NCBI GenBank assembly: GCA_947650365.1 | Contig: OX393550.1 | Span: forward strand, 117,570,374 to 117,634,373 | Source: Chamaelirium japonicum | Lineage: Eukaryota; Streptophyta; Magnoliopsida; Liliales; Melanthiaceae | Reading direction: 5' to 3' | DNA length: 64,000 bases | Part shown: positions 54,552 to 64,000 of the stretch, piece after piece | Layout: every line of letters begins with the position of its first letter | How positions within the stretch are numbered: position 1 is the first letter of the stretch | Made by a program: the position numbers and the translations under genes | Notes under the pieces: generated by a model | What the model was told of the DNA's origin: nothing | Database searches by the model: none | What the model saw: only the letters and a program-made list of their open reading frames with translations

Positions 54552-55542
54552 TAGAGGTTCCTGCCATCGTGGGTCTGGTTCAGTGATGTGGCTATTTAAC
54601 TATAAAAGAAATTTAAAAGGAGAGAGAGATGGAAGAGAGTGGGGGGAATGAGGAGGCTGCTAAGAGTAGTATCTACGAACAACTCTTTGTTTTTTTTTTC
54701 CTGGGGGTGTATATAGTGGGGCCGTAGCTAGACACAAGAGGCATCACAAGGGTGGACAGCTAAAAGCCCAAAACAGCCTCCAGAGAAGGGCACACGTGGC
54801 CCATAGAAAGCCCCCCCACCATCAAGCGGGAGCGCCACGCGGAGGGAGAGGAAGGGCCCACCTGGCCCCAAGAAGTTTCCACACAATAGAGTGGGATTGG
54901 CACACAATCGAGGGGGAGGTCATGAATTGTTATTATTCCCGGTATCTTATCGTATCACTCCATCTTTAGAGCTCAATATTGGTTCCATAAACCGTATCTA
55001 CTCAGATCTTACCGTATACAACCGTATTTCAATCAAATCGATCAGATCCCTAATCTCCTCACATTAACCTCCCATTTAAGGAAGATTCTTATAAATACCC
55101 ACTTTTCTTGGAAAGGAATTTAACTACCAATATTCTTAAAAATATCCAATAGATATGGTATTTAACTACCAAGGAAAATTTTGATGAGAGAGAGAGCGAG
55201 AGAGATGCTTCCCAATGGCAACAAGTCCAAGAAAAGCAGGGAAGAAAAGGACATTCAGGTCACAAGGGAGATAGGGTTGTGGGCAAAGAGGAAAGAAAGC
55301 GCATGAGGAGCATTAACCTTCACAATAAAGATACACATTAGTTTCTCTACCAAAAAACAAAAGATACACATTAGCACTCTTCTACTTGGTTAAAGCAATG
55401 TACCAAAAAAACTTGGTTAAAGCATGGCCTGGAGAGAGAAAAGGACATGAGCATAGGTTAGAGAGATGGGTTGTCAAGGTTTTGGGTGGACAAGTGAACA
55501 ACCAACAAGAGACCACATGCTAAAATAATAGTAATAAAATGC

Positions 55543-55576
<34 letters not shown>

Positions 55577-56309
55577 ATTAGCCATGGCCTGCTGATGGTT
55601 TCACAACCCAATCATTTGCATCCTAACCTAAAGCTTCCACACCCTGGCCAGTTATTGGCCTGTTGGCAAAGGCAGTTGGTTGGCATGCGTTTACATTTCC
55701 TCTTGTTCACCTGCAATTCATTCATTCATTCATTGCTTCATCACAATGTCAGCTCAGCAGAACAAAGTAGAGAGACAGAACAAGAGCTCTTGTTTCCTCA
55801 CACTTGCTGATGCCTTTATCTTCAAAGAAGCTTCAACCAGAGACTGACAAGATCATGTAATATTTTAATGTAGACCACTAAACAGAAAACTGAAGTTAAT
55901 TGGCAACATCACTGCCAAAAAAACTAACTCCCTGAGTGCAAACAAATTGTGCCCAATGAGAAAATTTCCACACCAAGAAGGCAAAGCAATAGACATTCAA
56001 GGTGTTGAGTTGATCAGAGAACTGAAATTAGACATACAATTGAGAAACACTGAAGAGAAAGAAAATCCAATTCTAGTACTGAAGTTCTAATCAGAAACAA
56101 CATCAGTAAGCTCTGAGCGATGCCCGGCACCGAGCTTTGTCGCCCATCAATCAGCTTAGTACTGTCTTAGCAAAGATTTACCCTATGACCCACGAGAAAG
56201 AAACTAACTAGTAAGCTTGAACTAGTGATCAAGAAGAAAACCTGTAGCAGAGTGCATCGAAATTCATCGAAAGCATCCACTGCCTGAAGAATCTGTACAC
56301 TGTCCTTCA
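54552..56309. other. Intergenic; no gene recognised; downstream flank of the zinc-finger gene
   Basis: It contains a GA microsatellite at 55543-55572 and purine-rich stretches. Roughly the last 300 bp probably include the 3' UTR of the minus-strand zinc-finger gene. No conserved ORF was found. Confidence 0.5.
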
Positions 56310-57833
56310 TCAATTGGAGATCATACCCCCCACCAGCAGCTCTGGATTGAGGTTGCTCCTAGCCCACCACGACTTGAACACCGAATTGGTATCGGTACTG
56401 ATCGAACCTCCATCGGCTGGAGCTGGTAGGTTGAGGTCAAGCAAGTCTGGAACCTCAGTTGGCTGCGGCTGGACCACAATGGTCGGGCAGGCAGCATCTC
56501 CTCCGCCGTCGGAGCTGGCGACGTAGTGGGACCTCTTGTGGCCGCCCAATGCTTGGCCCGACGGGAAAACTTTTCCACAGGTCATGCATTCATGGCCTTT
56601 GATCTTCTTCGACGATCCATGGCCAGCATCGGCGCCCGTACTTTGGTCGATCATTCCCTCGACTGCAGCCCGTTCGACGGGGGCATCAGTCTCGACGATG
56701 TTCTCGTCGGGAGAGATCAACGACTTGGAGCCGCACTTGAATCTCTTGTGGCCCGCACGGTGGCCTCCGAGAGCTTGGTAAGAGTGGAAGGACTTGTTGC
56801 AGGTTGTGCACTCATACCTGGCATCCAGCACCAGCCTCGCATCGCAATCACCTCCTCCAGATTTGGAGTCGCAGCCATCAAATCTCTCCCTCTTACTCGA
56901 AGCGAGCTTCCCGACTTGCGAATCACATTGACTTAATCCTGTTTTCTTCCCCAATTCAGCAAGACGACAATCAAGATTCCTCTTTTTGGAAGAGCCCTTG
57001 TTCGATTCTTCATCAGAAGAATCTATCTTGTTTAGCCCATTGACCTCCGGCTTCTTGAACTCAGCATCTCCGACGAGTCCATCATCAGAGACATCAGATT
57101 CCATCTTGTTGATCCCATTCCTTCGAAACCCATTTCCAGAAACGCCCAATTCGGAAGCAAAACCCTCTTCTCCTTCTTCACCCATCCTCTTGCTCTCAAG
57201 AACCACAGAGCTCGTATCGAAAGACTCCCCGACGGAATGAAGGGCGCGGGCGCTCCAATGCCCGACGTCCCCCGAGAGCATCATGAGGGTGACAGCCGCG
57301 TCCACCACCTCGGGCTCGTACTCGGGCGCCGGCGAGAAAAGAGCGGGGGCCGCAGGTGGCATCCGCCTCGATCTCGGTTTCTTCCTCGGCACCATTGCCG
57401 CCACGACCTCGTCGTCAGATTGGCTCCCCGACCCACCCTGCTCTCCTCGTTCTTGTTCTTGTTCTTGTTCTTGGTTCTCTTCCTCCTGCGAGCTGCGGCT
57501 ATTCTTTGCCGAGTGGCACCTCATGTGCCCGAACAGAGCTTTCAATTTTGGGAATCCCTTTCCGCACACCTTGCACTCCTTCTCCCCGCCGCTCGGAGGG
57601 GTCCCACCGAAATCGAACTGCCGCGACGTCTTCTTGGGGTTCTCTCTGAGGCCGTATCCGGCTCCGAACCCAGTGGTGCTCCGGTGGCTGTTACTCTCTG
57701 GCCGCCGCTCGTCGGGGTCGGAGGAGGAGACCACGGCCGCGTGGGACCTCATGTGCCCGCCGAGGGACCGGCCGCAGGGGAAGCACTTCCGGCAGAGCTT
57801 GCACCAGTGCTTCTGCTCCCGATCTTTCTCCAT
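56310..57833 (-). CDS. ZAT-like C2H2 zinc-finger transcriptional repressor
   Basis: A 507-residue intronless frame starts MEKDREQKHW. Four C2H2 fingers lie at residues 11-31 (GRSLGGHMRSH), 87-107 (KLKALFGHMRCH), 342-362 (SYQALGGHRAGH) and 416-436 (SGQALGGHKRSH), all with C-x2-C-x12-H-x3-H. Two carry the plant QALGGH signature and the first a SLGGH variant. A basic stretch KKPRSRR (151-157) is a likely nuclear signal. DLLDLNLP (463-470) is an EAR repression motif near the C-terminus. The family (ZAT1/4/9-like) represses transcription in the nucleus, often in stress responses; targets are not predictable here. Between fingers 2 and 3 is a Glu/Gln- and Ser-rich linker. Confidence 0.95.
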   Translation of the reverse strand: MEKDREQKHWCKLCRKCFPCGRSLGGHMRSHAAVVSSSDPDERRPESNSHRSTTGFGAGYGLRENPKKTSRQFDFGGTPPSGGEKECKVCGKGFPKLKALFGHMRCHSAKNSRSSQEEENQEQEQEQERGEQGGSGSQSDDEVVAAMVPRKKPRSRRMPPAAPALFSPAPEYEPEVVDAAVTLMMLSGDVGHWSARALHSVGESFDTSSVVLESKRMGEEGEEGFASELGVSGNGFRRNGINKMESDVSDDGLVGDAEFKKPEVNGLNKIDSSDEESNKGSSKKRNLDCRLAELGKKTGLSQCDSQVGKLASSKRERFDGCDSKSGGGDCDARLVLDARYECTTCNKSFHSYQALGGHRAGHKRFKCGSKSLISPDENIVETDAPVERAAVEGMIDQSTGADAGHGSSKKIKGHECMTCGKVFPSGQALGGHKRSHYVASSDGGGDAACPTIVVQPQPTEVPDLLDLNLPAPADGGSISTDTNSVFKSWWARSNLNPELLVGGMISN

Positions 57834-58015
57834 CGGAAACAGGGGAACAAAACAGGGGAAGCAAGCCAGATCGGAGGAAAACGGAGGGGGAGCTCAAAAG
57901 GGGAGGAGGGATCCGATGAGATCTTGAGATTTCTTGCTTTATGGGGCGATCTGAGACGAACCCCTTTGAGGTTTCAATCGATTCTGCGGAAAGCCCCAGC
58001 TCAGCTCAGCTTCCA

Positions 58016-58036
58016 GAGAGAGAGAGAGAGAGAGAA
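58016..58036. repeat. (GA)n tract in the zinc-finger gene leader
   Basis: About 20 bp of GA, which is CT on the coding strand, lies about 185 bp upstream of the start codon. CT-rich leaders are common in plant promoters and 5' UTRs; a regulatory role is not shown. Confidence 0.7.
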
Positions 58037-58209
58037 GGGAGAGAGATGGTGGGCTATTTCTCTCTCTGCGTTGTTTTATTCGGTGGGTCTGCTATTGAGA
58101 TGGGGGAGAAATGCATGCATGGAAACAGAGCTAAAAGAAGAAAGCAGGGAAAGAGGAGGCGCAGCAACAACTATAAACAAGCCGTTCTATTCAACTGGAA
58201 TCCTACGGC

Positions 58210-58678
58210 AGATTGAACGGTGGTGATCTCTTTAAGAGATCATGGACGGAGGAGATTAGATCGGCTGATTGACATAAAACACAGAACAGCCCGTTTATCT
58301 GCCTGTGGGCCCCACTTTAGATAGGGTAAAGAAAACTTAACCTTCAAGCTGTTGCTTACCTAAATATCCTAGACAATAAGATTTGAGATAACCTTTACCA
58401 CGATTCAAAGGATATTAATTAATCAAAAAAGATATAATGATAGTAACAAATATCACCACCATCTACTTATTGGCACAAGAAACAAACTTAATATATTTTA
58501 TACAATTTTTTTTTACATATATTATTTAATTTTGAAAAAAAATTAAATTTATCAAAAAAAAAAAATCTAAATATAATCAGTTTTTTTTTAGTATTAAGGT
58601 AATAACCAAGATCGTCGGGGGACTATTAGGTTTTATTTTAAGGATAGATTGAACTTTCAAAAAAAAGGCAATAAAAGA
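58210..58678. other. No gene recognised; upstream flank of the zinc-finger gene
   Basis: AT-rich sequence probably containing the distal promoter. No specific element is assigned. Confidence 0.5.
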
Positions 58679-59308
58679 GGGATTCGGATCGTCTCTATTC
58701 CATGGTGCCTCTATTCCTTGCTCCCATCCGTGGGATCGGGATTCAACGGTGCAGATTGAAATTTTGACAAATTAGATATTGATCCTTAACTATTTTGCAA
58801 TATTAGTTGCAAGACTCCATAATTTGCTATATTAGCTATGGTCCCTACAAGTATACATTCGTCTTTAGAAAGAGCATATATTTGTCTTCAGAAAGAGTAT
58901 ACATTCGTTTCGAAAAGAGTATATATTCGTCGGGTGGGACTTGAGCTATTTTTCAAAATTAACATGTCCTGCAACTAAATGTCATCTCTCAAAAAGGACT
59001 TGTGTCAAACTTCTGTGTGAATTTTGTATCACTATTCACATTTTACAAATCCACATGGGGATCGATTAGAACCGCTCATTGCAAAATATCACTAGTAAGA
59101 ACCAAAATTTTGAGTCACTACTAATGTTTTGAATCTAACCAGTGAACTTTTAAAGCGAATGACTGTGATCGTGTCATGTGGAGTTAGAAAAATGTTACTA
59201 GTGAGATACAAAAAAATATATTCTACATCGTTGAATCCTGATCTCGCGAGATGGTAGTACGAATAAAGAGGAATAGAGACACCCAGGAATAGAGACGATT
59301 CGAATCCA
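58679..59308. mobile_element. Inverted-repeat element, about 630 bp
   Basis: The left end ggattcggatcgtctctatt is matched inversely by the right end aatagagacgattcgaatcc. Inner arm phrases (gggattcaacg on the left, cgttgaatcctgat on the right) also pair, giving imperfect arms of about 70 bp. The interior is AT-rich without an ORF. No clear target duplication was found. Confidence 0.65.
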
Positions 59309-59429
59309 TAAGGGAGGCAAAAAATTAGCATAATTTAATAATAAATTAAATATTTTAATTATTCCTAATTTATAACAAAATTTTAAAAAAAATAGGAGCA
59401 CAATGTGTTACAACACATTTACACACATA

Positions 59430-59712
59430 ACTGCCTAGCCACAGTGTGCCCTTCATTAAAGGAACCATAGCTTTCGGTACATAATCTGCTAGTGCACCGA
59501 TACAAGATAGACCAATGATTGAAAGTCACCACAAGAATAAGAGAAATGCCTCAATTTTTTATAACCCCACAGATAGGAATGCTCACAACTAAGACTAGTG
59601 GGAGACCTACCACTACAGAGCGGGAGGAAATACACCGCAATATTTATGCAAACTCTTGACCAAGGCAAGATGCTCCATATGTCTTTCCAACTGAGATATC
59701 AATTGGAGATAA
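59430..59712. repeat. Dispersed repeat K, uninterrupted copy
   Basis: It covers the same phrases as 47190-47360 plus 49661-49750, in order and without an LTR. It therefore serves as the empty-site reference for the solo LTR insertion. Confidence 0.65.
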
Positions 59713-59713
59713 C

Positions 59714-59795
<82 letters not shown>

Positions 59796-59933
59796 TAATC
59801 AGGTATAGTACATCAAGTGTGTCCACTGCTTGTAATATTGTAAGTCAAGATAAGAGAACAAAAAACTATGTATAAATATTCACAAATGAGTAATTTGCCT
59901 CTCTATTAATATAAACTCACTCTTCCCCCCCCC

Positions 59934-59987
<54 letters not shown>

Positions 59988-59990
59988 TCG

Positions 59991-60082
<92 letters not shown>

Positions 60083-60340
60083 CGGGTATCATGTGTGTTT
60101 ACTGCTTGTAATATCATAAGTCAAGATAAGAGAACAAAAATAATTTATAAATATTCATAACTTAGTAATTTGCCTCTCTATTTATATAAACTTAGTCTTT
60201 CGTCTCTCTCGCCCTTAATCGGGTATTGTACATCATGCGTGCCCACTGCTTGTAATATCCTTAGTCAAGATATGAGAACAAAAAATAATTTATAAATATT
60301 CATAAATTAGATATTTGCCTCTCTATGAATATATATTAAA
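59713..60340. repeat. Three ~130-bp tandem units separated by CT microsatellites
   Basis: Units beginning near 59793, 60080 and 60213 share aatc.ggtat, cactgcttgtaatat, gtcaagata.gagaacaaaa and atttgcctctctat. CT runs of very different length (59713-59792, 59945-60078, about 10 bp near 60205) precede each unit. A C-run of about 17 bases sits at 59927-59943. Confidence 0.9.
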
Positions 60341-61140
60341 AACACTAGCATGAAGCCTATACTTCTCTATCATCCATCTGACAAGCTCTCCTTTCATACC
60401 ATTGCCATATGAACGCCCCTTTGGTCTCTAAAGTTTGAAAAGTCTCTCCCCATCTATTAAAATCAGATGAACTATTCAAAAATATCCAAATATTAAAATT
60501 CTATGTAGAAACCAAAGACATGTCTTAGTTTATATAGTCCTCTCCCGGCCAGCCATCGGAGCTATCACAACGTTTAGAATCATTATAAAGTAAGGAAAGT
60601 AATTATTCCATTTAGAATCGTTTATCAAAATGAACATTGGAGGAGAGTTTTGAACTCTTAACCTCCTTATGGAGGCCTTACAGTTAAGAATCTAACCACA
60701 TAGTTCACTTAATTGAATAAATATTCCAAAAATAGTTAAAATAATCAATGCAGAGCTACACCAATTTGATTTAGGGGCACCATAAATAACGTCACAATGC
60801 TGAAAGTTACTTTACTTCTTCCAAGAGCACGACAACCCAAATCTTAGTACTAGTACAACTATTTGTACAAATTAAAGACACATCGACTGAGGCTTCCTCC
60901 TTTCTGATTTCTTACTTACAACTTAGGGAATAAATTCTTTAATTTTTTATAAAATTCATGAAAAATCCATGCATGGCCACCATGCTATATAAATTGAATA
61001 CCAAAATTTCGCTTACTCGGGAATTATCTGTAGTATTCTCGAATCATCATCGAATAACGAAAAAAAAAACAATACATGTATCGGCATAGCTATGAAAATA
61101 TGTATTAAAAAATAGGCTAAATTAATAAAACCTTCCCCCC
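60341..61140. other. No gene recognised
   Basis: AT-rich sequence containing a tRNA-like stretch near 60655-60715 (discussed as a finding). No ORF is supported. Confidence 0.5.
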
Positions 61141-61159
61141 TAGACTATACATGCTATTT

Positions 61160-61702
<543 letters not shown>

Positions 61703-61723
61703 ATATATATATATATATATATA

Positions 61724-61860
61724 CTAGTAATGCCCGTGCCTGTCGGCACGCAAAAGATTTTGAGGGCGGGAACAATATTTCGAGAGCGGCGATAATATTT
61801 CGAGGGAGATAAAAATATTTTGAGGGTGATAACAATATTTCTTGAGTGGAGATAATAATA
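61724..61860 (-). mobile_element. Helitron-like 3' terminal segment H3
   Basis: On the minus strand a cluster of ~25-bp units (caatattttgaggg type on plus) leads to gtgccgacaggcac, a perfect 5-bp-stem hairpin, then gggcattaCTAG directly followed by TATATA. This is a textbook Helitron 3' end (hairpin, spacer, CTRR, A/T target). A near-repeat of the hairpin region follows at 61861-61890. Confidence 0.7.
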
Positions 61861-61890
61861 GTAATGCACATGCTCGTCGGCACGAACATT

Positions 61891-62430
61891 CAGCGAGAAC
61901 ATCCACATTCGAAGGGGCGTTACATTCTGTGAAGGGGCCCATATTTGGTGAAAGCATCTCCAGAGGTGGCAATGGACTCCGAAAACCTGACCTGAAACAT
62001 TGGGTATGGGTGCAAATTTTGTACCCAAAGCATGGTTTACGAAATATTGAGAATTTAACACAAAATTGCCAAGGTGAAACATTTTAACTTACTCATCAGA
62101 ATGGGAAGCTTAATACTTATTCTCGAACAAACTGGATGACCGAAGGGAATATTGTTTCCTAATGAATGAAAAGCTCTTCAAGATTGGAACTTTGTAATGT
62201 TGAATAGATGATTCTTGAAGCAGAGTAATAAATCATACACTGGTAATTTCATGAAATAGAAAAGATCACTAACATTGAATCCCTCTTTAGCAGGTCAATA
62301 AGGGGGGATTCATTGTCTCCATCCTGCCACGACCTTCACCATCCGTCTCCATGGCCATCGCCTCTCTCGCCGCAAAAGAATCCAGCAGATCGGGCAATTT
62401 TGGAGATAGAATATTGTTAGTGTGTTATGG
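61891..62430. other. No gene recognised
   Basis: Possibly the body of Helitron H3. No ORF with a recognised domain. Confidence 0.45.
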
Positions 62431-62434
62431 GTTA

Positions 62435-63060
62435 AGTATGGAGTCTGCGATACCCGAATAGGTATGGGTAGGGTCCGACCCGAACGTCGGTTGATCAGGC
62501 AGCCTAACAACGTCGGAAGGTATGGGTATAAGAACTCTATCCGATTAACTTTCAGGTACGGATATGGGTACCTCAACCAAAATCTGATTGCCCCTCTAAC
62601 CTGTGTATGATTTAACTTTCAGGTACGGGTATGATTAACACTGCATTGTGATATCCTTATTTCTTTTTATTCATATCCAAAACCTGACCCTGAACCAAAA
62701 CCCGACCCCACCGATGACAAACCAAAACCCGAAACCCGATTGGATGGATCAGGTATGGAGTCTGTCATACCCGAATCGGTATGGGTTGGGATAGGGTCCG
62801 ACACGAACCCCGGTTGATCAGGTAGCCTAACAACATAGGGAGGTATATGTATAAGATCTGTACCCGATTAACTTTCGGTTATGGGAACCCGAACCTTGAT
62901 TGATCGGGTGGACTTGAATTTTTTTTTCTAATATTCGAAACCGAACCAAAACCCGACCCCACCGGCGACAAACAAAACCCGAAACCCGATTGCATATGGA
63001 TCAGGTATGGAGTCTGACCCGAACCTCGGTTGATCGACCGACGAAACACTTCCCGGGGGC
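62435..63060. repeat. Degenerate repeats with ggtatgg, gggtccgac and cccgaaccccggttgatc
   Basis: Segments starting near 62435, 62753 and 63001 share aggtatggagtctg, atacccgaat, ggttgatcagg and cgattaactttc in order. Interspersed aaacccgacccc runs are low complexity. Confidence 0.75.
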
Positions 63061-63715
63061 GAAGTTTGTGCCGTAGGCCCACACTTTGTTGTTGTCCGGT
63101 CCAGTGATTTGTTGAGTGAATCAAAATGTCCTCCCTGGACTTTGAGAGTTAACACCTACACAGTTTGATTAGTTTCGGTCCATCAAAAAAACAGGACATT
63201 TATTGAATCAAAGAACATTACTTGAATCAAATAGCTAATCATAAAATCTTTACTTATTGAATTTGCAGTATTTTCTTCAATGTATGTTTAGCTTCAGTTT
63301 ACATGTCTGCAGAGCAGGGGAAAGAACCAATTTAAAGAAGAAATGAGAGGGGAGAAGCCAAGAAAACTTTTTTAAAAAATGTGAATTGATTGTTGCTTTC
63401 CATGTGACGATTGACCACATGAATAAAGATTAGAAGAATCTTGGATGGGTCCAAGATCTTGAGTCTAAACAGGGGGAAATAACGAAAAAAAAAAAGCGAA
63501 GGATGGAAGGAAGAGAGAACCGAAGAAAAGAACTTGAGGTCGTCTTCTTTAATTTTTTCTTCCACCAAACAGAGCCATAAAACCCAGATCTTGTTTCCTC
63601 TAGAGGAAAATAGAAATCTTCCGAAATAAAACAGGAAACATGGCATTCTAAAGTAAAGCACAAACATATATTTCAAACTATGGGAATAATATTTGACAAA
63701 ACAAATGCCAATGGA
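63061..63715. other. No gene recognised
   Basis: AT-rich sequence with short frames on the minus strand (up to 114 codons) that are Phe/Leu/Ser-rich with no domain. Confidence 0.5.
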
Positions 63716-64000
63716 TCAACCCGACCCCGATCCCGTAGGCGACGACCCCGACCCCGATCCCGTAGGCGACGACCCCGACCCCGCTGGCGAATGGAAGAAC
63801 CCTGCACCAAAAAAAAAATGATGTCAAAAAACACACAGAGAAAGAGAGAGGGAGAGAGAGAGACCCCAACCCGACCCCGCCGGCGATGACCCTGATAGAT
63901 TCCCGCGATGAATGAGTCTCCAGCGATGTGCTCCTCTGCTTACCCGCAGGTGACGACCCCGACCCCAACCCCGCCGGCGATGACCCTGACAGATTCCCCC
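63716..64000. repeat. 27-bp tandem repeat and related GC-rich repeats
   Basis: ccgatcccgtaggcgacgac repeats with a 27-bp period about 2.7 times. The phrase cgccggcgatgaccctga appears near 63878 and again near 63975. The array runs off the right edge. Confidence 0.8.

Noticed and set aside
57237-58226. A 329-codon plus-strand frame opposite the zinc-finger gene
   Set aside because: Antisense shadow of the zinc-finger coding sequence; Arg/Leu/Pro-rich with no domain.
63680-63968. Arg-rich or Gly-rich proteins near the right edge
   Set aside because: Translations of a 27-bp GC-rich tandem repeat with no conserved features.

Overview
This window is plant nuclear DNA, gene-poor and dense in transposable elements. 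The plant assignment rests on an intronless C2H2 zinc-finger gene with QALGGH fingers and a DLNLP EAR motif, a Tekay/Del-type Ty3/gypsy retrotransposon primed by initiator-Met tRNA, TRIM elements, a decayed plant-type Helitron RepHel gene and plant kinase fragments. The species cannot be fixed from the sequence; a non-grass flowering plant with very long TA microsatellites is my reading. The only gene I consider intact and functional is the ZAT-like zinc-finger gene at 56310-57833 (minus strand).

Layout. 1-5.3 kb: a 44-bp tandem repeat, a TA-flanked palindromic element (family A), a Helitron tail, an exon-like fragment resembling plant TRS120/TRAPPC9, and AT-rich direct repeats. 5.3-11.6 kb: a degenerate Helitron Rep-helicase gene (minus) whose frame is mostly preserved but holds several in-frame stops, with duplicated N-terminal exons. 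11.6-19.8 kb: repeat-derived DNA, including a 104-bp tandem array and a 1,001-bp tandem array (about three units) carrying embedded foldbacks. 19.8-28.7 kb: a nest of about fifteen inverted-repeat elements from at least eight families, nearly all separated by long (TA)n tracts. One is split by a 1.95-kb solo LTR. 28.7-34.7 kb: two MAPKK-like kinase fragments on either side of a 3.9-kb gypsy solo LTR with a perfect 5-bp target duplication, plus GA microsatellites and another Helitron tail. 35.0-47.1 kb: a full-length 11.3-kb gypsy element with two 3,219-bp LTRs, inserted into the internal region of a TRIM; more TRIM copies form an array beyond it. 47.1-49.8 kb: a second copia-like solo LTR (TSD ccgcc) inside another repeat. 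50-56 kb: LTR-like direct repeats, minisatellites and a Mutator-type MITE with a 10-bp TSD. 56.3-58.2 kb: the zinc-finger gene. 58.2-64 kb: an inverted-repeat element, CT-separated tandem units, a second G-family palindrome sharing TA repeats with a Helitron tail, and GC-rich tandem repeats.

Two observations stand out. First, the gypsy element carries a 129-bp GT...AG segment between gag and protease that contains in-frame stops. Removing it restores the usual gag-pro junction, which suggests splice-controlled Gag versus Gag-Pol expression. Second, the TA-microsatellite nest contains several unrelated-looking element families (C, D, E, F, G) that share one nested foldback core and a similar terminal motif. 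This suggests a superfamily of non-autonomous elements that live in (TA)n tracts. No transposase for them is visible here.
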